A program made the position numbers and the translations under genes. The notes below the pieces were generated by a model. The model was not told where the DNA came from and made no database searches. It saw only the letters and a list, made by a program, of their open reading frames with translations. Shown here piece by piece: positions 17,554 to 25,798 of a stretch of 64,000 nt of DNA. Each line of letters begins with the position of its first letter. The stretch's first letter is position 1. The stretch is from JBBQNJ01 sp038329845 (lineage in GTDB: Bacteria > Planctomycetota > Phycisphaerae > Tepidisphaerales > Tepidisphaeraceae), in NCBI GenBank assembly GCA_038329845.1, contig JBBQNJ010000002.1:1-64000 (forward strand). Direction: 5' to 3'.

Positions 17554-17687
17554 AAAAAAGGGGACGCGCTTCTTTTTTCAATGGGGGATGCAACCTTGTT
17601 GAAATATCTGGGCGGTTTCTCGGATATTAGTGAGAAAAACACTGAAACGTAATTGATCGCTCGAAAAAAGAAGCGCGTCCCCTTTTT
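17554..17687. repeat. MITE-like inverted repeat element
   Basis: Arms AAAAAAGGGGACGCGCTTCT (start of a 25-nt arm, 17554-17578) and its reverse complement (17664-17687) flank about 85 nt of AT-richer sequence. A further AAAAGGGGACG half-copy lies at 17539-17549. No open frame is encoded. The structure resembles short palindromic or miniature elements mobilised in trans, or an extragenic palindrome with a large hairpin. Copies elsewhere in the genome would be needed to prove mobility. Confidence 0.6.
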
Positions 17688-17731
17688 ACGCAGAAACGCC
17701 GCATCGATCGCCGCCGCGACGCTTTTTGGCG

Positions 17732-17818
17732 GGGGACGTGGGGACGTGGGGACGTGGGGACGTGGGGACGTGGGGACGTGGGGACGTGGGGACGTGGGGA
17801 CGTGGGGACGTGGGGACG
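17732..17818. repeat. Perfect 8-bp tandem repeat (GGGGACGT)x10.9
   Basis: Ten perfect head-to-tail copies of GGGGACGT plus a seven-base partial copy, with no variation between units. It lies between the inverted-repeat element and pgsA. Such perfect short arrays change length by slippage; the number of units may vary between strains. No coding role is evident, although all forward frames stay open through it. Confidence 0.9.
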
Positions 17819-17932
17819 GCCCGGAGGGAGTATACTGGAGGTCCCCGTGCCGCAGCACCTGTCGCCGAATCCCCTTGTCGGCCTGATGGATGCCTTCGTG
17901 GCGGCGGAACGCTACGTCCACTTCGGCGCGGT

Positions 17933-17961
17933 TTGGTCTTCCCCGGCCCGGTCCGTACAAT
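17933..17961 (+). promoter_or_regulatory. Promoter of pgsA
   Basis: TTGGTC (17933-17938), a 17-nt spacer and TACAAT (17956-17961). The -10 box ends 9 nt before the ATG at 17971 and no ribosome-binding site is present, so the transcript should have at most a few leader bases. A second TATACT lies at 17831-17836 near the repeat array. Confidence 0.5.
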
Positions 17962-17970
17962 CCCGCGGCG

Positions 17971-18645
17971 ATGTTTCGTCACGTCCCGAACCTGCTGACC
18001 GCCTTGCGCCTGGTCCTGGCGATCCTCTTTTTCGTCATGCTCGGCTACTACCAGTACGAAGGCGCCCAGCGCCACGGCGATCTCGTCTGGCTCAACATCG
18101 CCTTTGTCGTCTACCTGTTGGCGCTGATCACCGACTTTCTCGATGGCTATCTCGCCCGCAAATGGAAAGTTGAAGGTGCCTTCGGGCGGGTCGTCGATCC
18201 CTTCGTCGACAAGGTGCTCGTCCTGGGCAGTTTCATCTTTTTCGCCGGTAAAAACTTCACCATCCCCCAGCCGCCCGACCTCTCGGCCATTCCGCACAAC
18301 GTCAAAACCATCACCGGCGTGGTTCCGTGGATGGTCGTGGTCATCCTCGGGCGCGAACTGCTCGTCACCAGCCTGCGCGGGTTGAGCGAGTCGTCCGGCC
18401 AGAAATTCGGCGCCTCGTTCAGCGGCAAGTTGAAGATGGTCACCCAGTCGCTGACCATTCTGATCATCCTGGTCTACGTCAATTATCGACCCGCGATCCT
18501 CCTCCATGATTACAACCGCCTGGCAGAATGGATCCGCGATGGGTGCATCTGGATCACCTTGCTGATCACGGTCGTCAGCGGTTGGGTTTACGTGCGCCGG
18601 GCGTTGATGTTCAACCGCCAGTCGCGGCCTTCAGTGGCCGGGTAA
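17971..18645 (+). CDS. pgsA: CDP-diacylglycerol--glycerol-3-phosphate 3-phosphatidyltransferase
   Basis: 224-residue integral membrane enzyme of the CDP-alcohol phosphotransferase family, making phosphatidylglycerol phosphate. The family signature D-x2-DG-x2-AR-x8-G-x3-D-x3-D is intact as TDFLDGYLARKWKVEGAF followed by GRVVDPFVDKV (residues about 51-79). Several hydrophobic helices follow. The start at 17971 gives the typical NLLTALRLVLA beginning. Phosphatidylserine synthases share the motif, but the N-terminus and length favour PgsA. It is followed 44 nt later by uppP, giving a small envelope-lipid cluster. Confidence 0.88.
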   Translation: MFRHVPNLLTALRLVLAILFFVMLGYYQYEGAQRHGDLVWLNIAFVVYLLALITDFLDGYLARKWKVEGAFGRVVDPFVDKVLVLGSFIFFAGKNFTIPQPPDLSAIPHNVKTITGVVPWMVVVILGRELLVTSLRGLSESSGQKFGASFSGKLKMVTQSLTILIILVYVNYRPAILLHDYNRLAEWIRDGCIWITLLITVVSGWVYVRRALMFNRQSRPSVAG

Positions 18646-18689
18646 ATCGGCGATCGCACTTTCGACTCTTTCACCAAGGCCCCGCGCCC

Positions 18690-19544
18690 ATGAACGATTA
18701 TCTCATCTCGCTGATCCTCGGCATCGTCGAGGGGCTGACGGAGTTTCTTCCCGTCAGTTCCACGGCCCATCTGCGCATCGGGCAGGCGCTGCTAGGGATC
18801 AACCTCGAGGACGATTACTGGAAGATGTACGCCATCGTCATCCAGCTGGGGGCCGTCCTCTGTCTGCCGGTCTATTTTCGTAAGCGAATCCTCGATTTTC
18901 TGAGATCTTTCCCGCGCGGGCACCGGGGGGACTTGAACTGGCTCACACACCCCTTGTCGCTGACGATGGCCGCGTTTGTCGTCACGGCCGCACCGGCGCT
19001 GCTGCTGACCAAGGTCATCGGTAAGAACCTCGAGAGTCTGCTGGTGATCGGCCTTTCACTGCTGATCGGCGGGGCGGTCATGTGGGTGGTTGATGTCGCC
19101 TTCAACCGGCCGGTGATCGACGACATGGAACGCACGGGGCTCTGGCGAGCCTTGTGGATCGGGGCGGCGCAAATTCTGTCGGCGGTCTTTCCCGGTACGT
19201 CCCGGTCCATGAGCACCATCGCCGCCGGGCAGGTCGCCGGCATGTCGCGCAGCGCCGCCCTCGAGTTCAGTTTCTTTCTTTCGATGCCCACCATGGCCGC
19301 TGCCACCGGCTACGACCTGCTCAAGGCCATCCGCGGCGGCGGCGGCGACGGGGCGTTGGCGCCGCTCGCCATGGATATGCATCGCTGGGGCGTGCTGGCC
19401 ATCGGCTTTGTCGTCTCGTTCATCGTCGCTCTGGCCGTCGTCCACTGGTTCATGGGATGGGTCCGCCGCCACGGCTTCGTCCCCTTCGCCGTCTACCGCC
19501 TCGTCGCCGGATGCGCCGTGTTGCTCTGGTGGTCCCGCGCCTGA
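18690..19544 (+). CDS. uppP: Undecaprenyl-diphosphatase
   Basis: 284-residue polytopic membrane phosphatase (BacA/UppP) that recycles the undecaprenyl-PP carrier for peptidoglycan and glycan assembly; overexpression is linked to bacitracin resistance. Both family signatures are present: EGLTEFLPVSSTAHL (residues about 14-28) with the catalytic Glu pair region, and FPGTSRSMSTIAAG (about 168-181) with the catalytic Arg. About eight helices are predicted. The ATG at 18690 gives the normal MNDYLISLILGIVEG start; the frame upstream to 18528 overlaps pgsA and is not coding. Confidence 0.95.
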   Translation: MNDYLISLILGIVEGLTEFLPVSSTAHLRIGQALLGINLEDDYWKMYAIVIQLGAVLCLPVYFRKRILDFLRSFPRGHRGDLNWLTHPLSLTMAAFVVTAAPALLLTKVIGKNLESLLVIGLSLLIGGAVMWVVDVAFNRPVIDDMERTGLWRALWIGAAQILSAVFPGTSRSMSTIAAGQVAGMSRSAALEFSFFLSMPTMAAATGYDLLKAIRGGGGDGALAPLAMDMHRWGVLAIGFVVSFIVALAVVHWFMGWVRRHGFVPFAVYRLVAGCAVLLWWSRA

Positions 19545-19976
19545 GCATTGCCGCGATGGAGGCGATGCGAATCTGGTAACGGCCGCTCGGGAACCGCTCG
19601 CCCGACGTCGAGAACTCCAGCGCCCTTGGAAAAGAGCGAGATCGACGCGAGGAGCATCAATCACTGACACGGCTCCTATGGCAGCGTGATCGTGGAGCGG
19701 TGGGCCTGCGGGGCCGAGGCTTTCGCACCGATATCCATCGTGACGATGCCGCTGCTGCTTCGCCCCGTCCGGGGAAACCACCGAATTAAAGACCCGGACC
19801 TCCCGACCCCTTTGATTCTCTCCTCAACTGGAATACGGGATCAATGATGCGTATATCCGCGCACGTCCGAGGGGTGTCCCAATCGCTTGGGCGCGCCCGT
19901 AGGTCACGGTCTGATGCGCGTACCCGGGCCCATCCGAGGGGTGTCGGGCATCAGCCCAGGCGGCTTGCTGGTCAGA
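19545..19976. other. Intergenic region with a 33-bp imperfect direct repeat
   Basis: No gene was recognised. Two copies of a 33-bp sequence occur at 19846-19878 and 19913-19945 (period 67), with 27 of 33 bases identical and ending in the shared TCCGAGGGGTGTC. The repeats lie just ahead of the ECF sigma factor gene and could be operator sites for its regulation, or simply duplicated debris. No convincing promoter was seen. Confidence 0.45.
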
Positions 19977-20657
19977 ATGAACTCGGCCAAGATTGCGTCC
20001 GCCATTTTGAACCTTCGAGCCCCCATCGCTCGTTTGGATAGTAGTGACGAGCGGTACACGAGAACCCGTTTGGATCAAGAAGACACCACACAACGGTTTT
20101 ACACCAGCGTTTGGCCGCATCGGGCGAGCGTGCTGCGGCTTGCGCGGATACTCACGGCCAACGAGGCCGACGCCGATGACCTGGCCCAGGAGACGTTCAT
20201 CAAGGCGTTCAAAGCGCTCGATCGCTTCGTGGAGGGAACGGACATGATGGCGTGGCTGGCGACGATCTTGCGGCATGCGCGTATCGACCGGCTTCGTTCC
20301 CAGGCCGCCTCGGCGACGAACATCAGTCTCGATCAGATGCAAATGGACCCGGCCGGTGAGGGGGAGAAATCTGAGGATTGGGACAATCCGCAGGAGGTCT
20401 TAAACGCTTTCGGTGACCAGGAGATCATTACGGCATTGCAGGCGTTGCCGGAGGAGATTCGCTGGACGCTTCTGCTGGTGGATGTGCAACAGATGGAGCA
20501 ACGGGATGCGGCACACGTGATGGACATCCCTGTCGGCACGGTCAAGAGCCGGGTGCATCGCGGGCGGGCGATGCTCAGACGGGCGCTGACGCCGCTGGCG
20601 AGGGAAAGACGACTGCTGAATCGCGAGGGTGAGGAACTGAATCGAGCCAGGCCATGA
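19977..20657 (+). CDS. ECF-type sigma-70 factor
   Basis: About 226 residues with the two-domain ECF layout. Region 2 at about 65-105 contains DADDLAQETFIKAFKALDRF; region 4 at about 165-205 contains AAHVMDIPVGTVKSRVHRGRAML. No region 3. Its gene overlaps the next one, a probable membrane anti-sigma factor, and a metal-efflux operon follows, so it likely responds to envelope or metal stress. The start is uncertain: ATG at 19977 is used, ATG at 19887 is in frame, and a TTG near 20070 would begin just before the conserved RFYTSVWPH. Confidence 0.88.
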   Translation: MNSAKIASAILNLRAPIARLDSSDERYTRTRLDQEDTTQRFYTSVWPHRASVLRLARILTANEADADDLAQETFIKAFKALDRFVEGTDMMAWLATILRHARIDRLRSQAASATNISLDQMQMDPAGEGEKSEDWDNPQEVLNAFGDQEIITALQALPEEIRWTLLLVDVQQMEQRDAAHVMDIPVGTVKSRVHRGRAMLRRALTPLARERRLLNREGEELNRARP

Positions 20658-21340
20658 ACCCACTGATCCGCGACAACTTCGATGATGAGCGCGACTTGGC
20701 GGTGGCCGAGCGGCTGGGTCGTCTGCGGACGATGCCGGTGGACACGACCCGTCTGGAGCGGCTGCTGGAAGGGAAGATTCCCCCCGCGCCCGCCCGGAGC
20801 GGTGCCATGCGATTTGGGTGGCTGCGGCCGTTGCAGGCAATCGCCGCCAGTTTGCTCGTCATGGCGCTGATCGGAGCCCTGATCTGGACGACTGCCGGCG
20901 AGCCGGTTCTGGCTTCGGCGGCGGAGATGGCCCGAATCCACCGCGAAATGCTTAATGACCCCAGTGATGTCTTCAAGGTGGACTCGATGCGGCAAGCGAG
21001 CGAGGTGCTGAGCGGAAAATGGCCGCGGAATCCCGGCCTGCCGCGATCCTTCGATTCGCATGTCATGGCCTGCTGCATGCACTCGATCAAGGATCGCAAG
21101 ATGGCGTGCGTCCTGTTCAGGAATGACGGTCGCCCGGTGACCCTGAGCGTGGCCAAGTCGTCGGATCTTCGTTCGCCGCAGTCGCCCACGGTGATCCGCG
21201 GTGGCGAGGCATACCATGTCGAGTCGTCGGGGGAACTGAACATGGTCAGCACGCAGCGGGATGGCCGGTGGATTTGCCTGATCGGCGAGCTTCCCGTGGA
21301 CCGGCTGATCGAGATCACTCACGGGCTTTGTTTTGAATAA
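20654..21340 (+). CDS. Probable membrane anti-sigma factor
   Basis: 228 residues: a cytoplasmic N-terminal part of about 60 residues (RLGRLRTMPVDTTRLERLLE), one membrane helix near 62-82 (AIAASLLVMALIGALIWTTA), and an extracytoplasmic domain. The topology, and the 4-nt overlap with the ECF sigma gene, are typical of anti-sigma factors. No zinc-binding HxxxCxxC motif was seen. The outer domain has MACCMHSIKDRKMACVLF, a Cys/His/Met-rich segment that could sense metal. Both features fit control of the copper/silver-type efflux genes downstream. The assignment is from context and topology, not sequence family. Confidence 0.6.
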   Translation: MNPLIRDNFDDERDLAVAERLGRLRTMPVDTTRLERLLEGKIPPAPARSGAMRFGWLRPLQAIAASLLVMALIGALIWTTAGEPVLASAAEMARIHREMLNDPSDVFKVDSMRQASEVLSGKWPRNPGLPRSFDSHVMACCMHSIKDRKMACVLFRNDGRPVTLSVAKSSDLRSPQSPTVIRGGEAYHVESSGELNMVSTQRDGRWICLIGELPVDRLIEITHGLCFE

Positions 21341-21502
21341 CGTTGCCCGTGAGTCGGGGATGCGTTGGTTGCCCATTTCTCGGCCGAATCGACATTTCCA
21401 CGAAGGATTTGAACCTTTGAGGCGATCGTCTTCGTTATCCCTATTGAGCATTGGCCGCGAGGCCCGGCCGTCGCAAGGGCGGCCTTGAGACAGGAGCAGT
21501 GG

Positions 21503-22921
21503 ATGAGACGTGCGATAGTTGTCTGGGCCATCGGAATAAGTGGACTGCTGCTCGTGGCGGGTTGCAGCACTTCGCCGGAGGACAAGGAACTCACCGAGTG
21601 GGTGCAGCGAGATGCGGCGCGCTGGCAGCTTTCGGACCGCGCGGCCATTCACGATCAGACCACCTTGGCGACGACGCTGCCGGCCAGCAGTATCAACGAT
21701 GTTCCCGCCGGAGCCGGGGCGGAGGATTATGTCCGCCTGGCACTGGAGCGCAATCCATCCATTCGGTCGGCGAAGGCGAAAGTCCAGCGCCTCGCCGAAC
21801 GTATTCCGCAGGTGACCAGCCTCGATGATCCCATGCTGACGGTGACGCCGGTTGGCGAAATGGCCGAGACGGCCGCCGGGCAGGTAGGGGTGATGACTGG
21901 CGTGAGCCAGAAGCTGCCCTTTCCCGGCAAGCTCAGGGCCAGGGGCGGCATCGCGGCGGCGAATGTGGCGATGGCGACGAGCGACCTTGAGCAGACGAAG
22001 CTCGGCGTGATCGCGGATACGCGGCAAGCATACTGGGGATATTACTTCACCACGCGGGCGATTGAGGTAACGCAACAGAGCCGCGATCTGCTGGCGCAGC
22101 TTCGCCAGTCGGCTGAGTCGCGCTACAAGGCCAATCTCGCCACCCAGCAGGATGTCCTGCGGGCGAGCGTAGAATTGAGCAATCTGGACAACGAACTGCT
22201 GACGCTCCAGCAACGCCGCACCACGGCGGCGGCCATGCTCAACAGCCTGCTGGATCGGCCGGTAATGGCGACGCTGCCTTCCGCGGATCCGGTGACATTG
22301 GAGCGGGTCAGTCTGAACCTTGATGCCTTGTTGCGACAAGCCGCGAGGGACAATCCCGCACTATCGAAAATCAGTGCCCGGATCGAGGGCGAACGGCAGC
22401 GATTAAGGCTGGCCAAGCTCAACCGCTGGCCCGACCTGACGGTGGGGTTGACCTACAACTTCGTCGATGACGACGGCTTGGCGATCATGGCCAATGGCAA
22501 GGATCAATGGTGGCTGAGCTTCGGGATCAATTTGCCGATCTGGGAGGGAAAGTTGCGGGCCGGTGAGCGCGAGGCATTCCGGGGATTCCAAGAGGGGATC
22601 GCCGACTTGATGTCAGCGCGAAACCGCGTGGCCTTCCGCGTTCAGGATGCGGCGGTGAAGGCCCAAACCCAGCAGCGCCTGGTCGTGCTGTTTCGGGACG
22701 TGATTCTGCCCCAGGCCCGCCAGACGGTGGACGCCTCCAACAGCGGCTATCAGGCGGGAAAGGTGGATTTTCTGACGCTGGTAGACAACTGGCGCAAACT
22801 GCTCAACTACCAGCTCATGTACCACCAGAGCGTGGCGGAACTGGAGAAGGATTACGCGCAGTTGCAGCAGGCGGTCGGTCGTGACTTGCCCCGGCGGACG
22901 GAGGGAGAGGAAGATGACTAG
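21503..22921 (+). CDS. TolC-family outer-membrane efflux lipoprotein (CusC/CzcC type)
   Basis: 472 residues. The signal peptide ends in a lipobox (GLLLVAGCS), giving a lipid-anchored outer-membrane protein. Two outer-membrane efflux repeats span about 75-270 and 280-470, rich in coiled-coil helices (for example VQRLAERIPQVTSLDDPML and GYQAGKVDFLTLVDNWRKLL). It is the exit duct of a tripartite efflux pump whose adaptor is next. The ATG at 21503 is chosen because AGGAG lies 6 nt upstream. Cargo is inferred from the HME-type pump downstream to be a heavy-metal cation. Confidence 0.88.
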   Translation: MRRAIVVWAIGISGLLLVAGCSTSPEDKELTEWVQRDAARWQLSDRAAIHDQTTLATTLPASSINDVPAGAGAEDYVRLALERNPSIRSAKAKVQRLAERIPQVTSLDDPMLTVTPVGEMAETAAGQVGVMTGVSQKLPFPGKLRARGGIAAANVAMATSDLEQTKLGVIADTRQAYWGYYFTTRAIEVTQQSRDLLAQLRQSAESRYKANLATQQDVLRASVELSNLDNELLTLQQRRTTAAAMLNSLLDRPVMATLPSADPVTLERVSLNLDALLRQAARDNPALSKISARIEGERQRLRLAKLNRWPDLTVGLTYNFVDDDGLAIMANGKDQWWLSFGINLPIWEGKLRAGEREAFRGFQEGIADLMSARNRVAFRVQDAAVKAQTQQRLVVLFRDVILPQARQTVDASNSGYQAGKVDFLTLVDNWRKLLNYQLMYHQSVAELEKDYAQLQQAVGRDLPRRTEGEEDD

Positions 22922-22988
22922 GTGAGGGGGTGAGGGGGGACAGGGCGCAAGAGGGTTATCCGTGCGGGGAGAAAATGGAAATGATGCG

Positions 22989-24899
22989 ATGAAGAAACAA
23001 CAACCCGAATCTGATGGACACGGCGGCGTCGGCGACGCGGCCCCGCCGCTCAGCCCCACGCCGCCGCGCGGGCCGAAGTTGTGGATCATCCTCGCCATTG
23101 TCGCGGCGTTCGCGCTGACTCTCTGGCTGGGGTCGGTCGCCGGACTTGGAATCGGGAAGGAATGGCACAAACTCCTGAGTACTTTGCGCGGCGGCGAGCA
23201 AGCCTCGGCTCAAACGGAAACCAACCAGTATTATACCTGCGGCATGCATCCGTGGGTCGTTCTGCCGCATCCGGGCGACTGCCCGATCTGCGGCATGAAG
23301 CTGGTGCCGCTCGATCCGGCCAAGTTCACCGGTGAAGTGACCATCAACCCCGTGGTGGCCCAGAACATCGGCATCAGGGTTTCCCCGATCATCAGCGGCC
23401 CGGTGGTGCGCACGATTCGCACCGTGGGCACCGTCGCCTTTGACGAAACCGCCATGCGCGATGTGAACATCAAGGTCGGCGGCTGGATCGAAAAGCTGTA
23501 TGTGGACTCCCTGGGCGCGCCGGTGAAAAAAGGCGAGCCACTGTTCGAGCTATATTCGCCGGAGCTTTACGCCGCCCAGGAGGAATACCTGCTGGCTTGG
23601 AAGAATCGCAACAAGGTCGGGGCCGACTTTGTGCCCGATGCGGCCCAGGGAGCCAAGGACCTGCTCAGTTCCTCGCGCACTAAGCTTGAATATTTTGACA
23701 TTACGGCGAAGCAGATCAGCGAGCTTCAGGAGCGCGGCACGCCGGCCAAGACCATGACCCTCCGCAGCCCGCACGACGGCGTGGTGATCGCCAAGCATGC
23801 CACCGAAGGGATGAAGGTCGATTCGGGAATGCAGGTCTATCGTATCGCCGATTTGTCGAAGGTCTGGGCGATGGTCACGCTCTACGAGTATCAGTTACCC
23901 TACGTAGAGGTCGGCCAGAGCGCCACGATGAGCCTGAGCTACCTGCCGGGACAGCGGTTTGAGGGCAAGGTCATCTACATCTATCCGTACCTGAGCGACA
24001 AAACCCGCCAGGTGGATGTGCGGCTTGAATTCGACAACACGGCCGGATTGCTCAAACCCGGCATGTACGCCACCGTGGAACTGCACTCCACACTGGCCAG
24101 GGATCGGACGCTTGCTCCTCGCTCGGCCATCATCGACACCGGTGAACGCAAAGTGGCTTTCGTGAGCCTGGGCGAAGGACGTTTCGAGCCGAGAAACGTG
24201 CAAACCGGGGCCGAGGCACAAGACGGCATGATCGAAGTGCTGGACGGCCTGAAGCCGGGCGAGAAAGTCGTCACCAGTGGACAATTCCTCATCGACTCCG
24301 AGGCCAACGTGCGCGAGGCGCTGGCGAAGATGATCAAGGGCAACCTGTCCGTGGACCAGAAGCCAACCGTAGAAAGTGTGGGCACGAGCGCTCTGGCGGC
24401 GTTGCCGGATGCGGCGACAAAATCGCTTGCGACCATCCTCAACAACTATCTGGCGATCCAGAAGAAGCTGGCCGGTGACTCCATCGAAGGCGCGACTGAG
24501 CCAGCCGGTGCCATCGCCCGGCAGGTCGCCGCGCTGCTAAAAGTGGAAATGCCGGATGATCCCCACTTCTGGCACAAGCATGAGGAAGTGGCCAGCGTGC
24601 GCGGCAAGGCTCTGGAACTGGCACAGGCCAAGTCGCTGGAATCCGCCCGTCTGAACTTCGCCGACCTGAGCGTGGCCCTGGACAAACTGCTCAAGGCCAC
24701 CGGTGTACCGAAGGATTTTGGGCAGGAAGTGCAGGAGCTGCATTGCCCGATGTATCGCCAGGGCCAGGGCGGCACCATTTGGCTGCAAACCGCGGGAGAA
24801 GTCGCCAATCCGTACTACGGCAGCGCCATGCCGGGCTGCTTCGACAAACGGTTGGCTTTACCCGTGGCCGGCGAATCGGCGACGGTTAATCAGCCCTAA
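22989..24899 (+). CDS. CusB-type RND efflux periplasmic adaptor with heavy-metal-binding domain
   Basis: 636 residues. One N-terminal membrane helix (LWIILAIVAAFALTLWLG) is followed by a heavy-metal-binding domain at about 80-110 (YYTCGMHPWV then CPICGMKLVPLDP). The membrane-fusion core spans about 115-450 (barrel-sandwich LRSPHDGVVIAKHATEGMKV and beta-barrel segments). The last 180 residues resemble the DUF3347 metal-binding module and end in a Cys pair (LHCPMYRQGQG...AMPGC). It links the inner-membrane pump to the outer-membrane duct and probably hands over metal. It is longer than E. coli CusB (about 400). The ATG at 22989 follows a GGAGA site. Confidence 0.88.
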   Translation: MKKQQPESDGHGGVGDAAPPLSPTPPRGPKLWIILAIVAAFALTLWLGSVAGLGIGKEWHKLLSTLRGGEQASAQTETNQYYTCGMHPWVVLPHPGDCPICGMKLVPLDPAKFTGEVTINPVVAQNIGIRVSPIISGPVVRTIRTVGTVAFDETAMRDVNIKVGGWIEKLYVDSLGAPVKKGEPLFELYSPELYAAQEEYLLAWKNRNKVGADFVPDAAQGAKDLLSSSRTKLEYFDITAKQISELQERGTPAKTMTLRSPHDGVVIAKHATEGMKVDSGMQVYRIADLSKVWAMVTLYEYQLPYVEVGQSATMSLSYLPGQRFEGKVIYIYPYLSDKTRQVDVRLEFDNTAGLLKPGMYATVELHSTLARDRTLAPRSAIIDTGERKVAFVSLGEGRFEPRNVQTGAEAQDGMIEVLDGLKPGEKVVTSGQFLIDSEANVREALAKMIKGNLSVDQKPTVESVGTSALAALPDAATKSLATILNNYLAIQKKLAGDSIEGATEPAGAIARQVAALLKVEMPDDPHFWHKHEEVASVRGKALELAQAKSLESARLNFADLSVALDKLLKATGVPKDFGQEVQELHCPMYRQGQGGTIWLQTAGEVANPYYGSAMPGCFDKRLALPVAGESATVNQP

Positions 24900-24920
24900 T
24901 ACGCGAACGATGCGGAATAG

Positions 24921-24951
24921 TTGAGATTTTCGGCGTGATTTCTGCTATCAT
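24921..24951 (+). promoter_or_regulatory. Promoter of the antitoxin-like gene
   Basis: TTGAGA (24921-24926), a 19-nt spacer and TATCAT (24946-24951), ending 9 nt before the ATG at 24961. The islet between cusB- and cusA-like genes therefore has its own promoter, apparently giving a leaderless mRNA. Confidence 0.45.
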
Positions 24952-24960
24952 TAAAGCACT

Positions 24961-25254
24961 ATGGTCACATTAAACGCCCATTATGACGGCAAGGTGATCG
25001 TCCCGGATGAGCCGCTGATGCTCAAGCCCAACCAGAGGCTTCGCATCAGCATTGAGCCGATCGACGCAAAACTTGATGAGTCTGCCGACACGCCCAACCG
25101 GGTCGATTTCAGCAAACTACTCGGCTTGGGCTTGAAGGGGCCGACGAATCCAAATCCGCGCTTCGCCGACGAAGATTCGCTGTGGGAAGGCACGAGCGGC
25201 AACTATCTTGAGAACGGGCCAAACAAACCTTCGATGAAAAAGCCCGCCACATGA
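24961..25254 (+). CDS. Antitoxin-like small protein (VapB partner)
   Basis: 97 residues. The N-terminal 35 residues (LNAHYDGKVIVPDEPLMLKPNQRLRI) have the beta-strand pattern of DUF104/AF2212-type antitoxins: a short barrel with target 'G.V.P.EP..L..G'. The C-terminal part is Gly/Pro/Asn-rich and likely unfolded until toxin binding. The gene overlaps the PIN-domain toxin gene by 4 nt (ATGA), the normal order for a VapBC-type pair. It is complete, whereas its toxin partner is broken. Confidence 0.65.
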   Translation: MVTLNAHYDGKVIVPDEPLMLKPNQRLRISIEPIDAKLDESADTPNRVDFSKLLGLGLKGPTNPNPRFADEDSLWEGTSGNYLENGPNKPSMKKPAT

Positions 25255-25622
25255 TTCTCGATACCTCTGCCGTCCTGGCTGTCGCCTTTCGCGAGCGTTC
25301 CGCGGCTTGGGTGCTTGACGAGATTTCACGCGCCGGTCGAGTGTTGATGAGTACCGTCAACCTCACTGAAACACTCATCGTCTTTCGCCAGCGCAAGCCC
25401 GAAACTTTTGCCGAGATGTTCGACGAACTGCTCGCCAGCGGGGTCCAGTTCATCCCACCCGACCGCGCCCAGGCCGAACTCGCCGCATCCGCAAGACTTC
25501 AGTATCCATTAAACTTCGGCGACTGCTTCGCCTATGCGCTGGCGAAAACATAAAATCTTCCGTTGCTCACCCTTGATCGCGATTTCCGCGCCGCGGACAT
25601 TCAAGTCATCCTGCCATCGTAG
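25251..25622 (+). pseudogene. VapC-type PIN-domain toxin interrupted by an in-frame stop
   Basis: The frame encodes a PIN ribonuclease: MILDTSAVLAVAFRE with the first catalytic Asp, LTETLIVFRQR with the Glu, and NFGDCFAYALAKT with the third acidic residue. It then meets TAA at 25551-25553. Reading on in the same frame gives NLPLLTLDRDFRAADIQVIL to a TAG at 25620-25622, exactly the normal PIN C-terminus with the last conserved acidic LTLDxDF motif. A single base change (for example AAA to TAA) thus removes 22 residues. The truncated product is 100 residues and is probably inactive or weak. Confidence 0.8.
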
Positions 25623-25798
25623 CAAGCTCGCGACTCGCCGTGGGCTTGAAGGCTCTGGAGGTAGACGGCGATTGCTTCTCGGAGGTTGGCGACGGCCTCG
25701 TCAAGCTTATTGCCTTGGGAATGACAGCCCGGCAGGCACGGGCAGAAGGCGTGGTATCCGCAGTCCGAGTCCGCCTCGAAAATTGCGGTGTATTGCAT
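25601..25798 (-). CDS. HicB-like antitoxin, solitary
   Basis: About 65 residues on the minus strand: MQYTAIFEADSDCGYHAFCP, then LPGCHSQGNKLDEAVANLREAI, the characteristic partial RNase-H-like fold of HicB antitoxins. No HicA toxin gene was found on either side, so it is an orphan. It overlaps the last 22 bases of the broken PIN gene on the opposite strand. The ATG at 25798 fits the family start; a longer frame to 25867 is possible. Confidence 0.7.
   Translation of the reverse strand: MQYTAIFEADSDCGYHAFCPCLPGCHSQGNKLDEAVANLREAIAVYLQSLQAHGESRACYDGRMT

Noticed and set aside
17732..17818. Possible CRISPR array at the short tandem repeats (also 33684, 34863, 42440)
   Set aside because: Units are directly adjacent with no spacers of independent sequence and no cas genes are near.
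20333..22339. 668-residue minus-strand open frame opposite the sigma/anti-sigma and CusC-type genes
   Set aside because: Antisense shadow of three supported genes; no ribosome-binding site or motifs.
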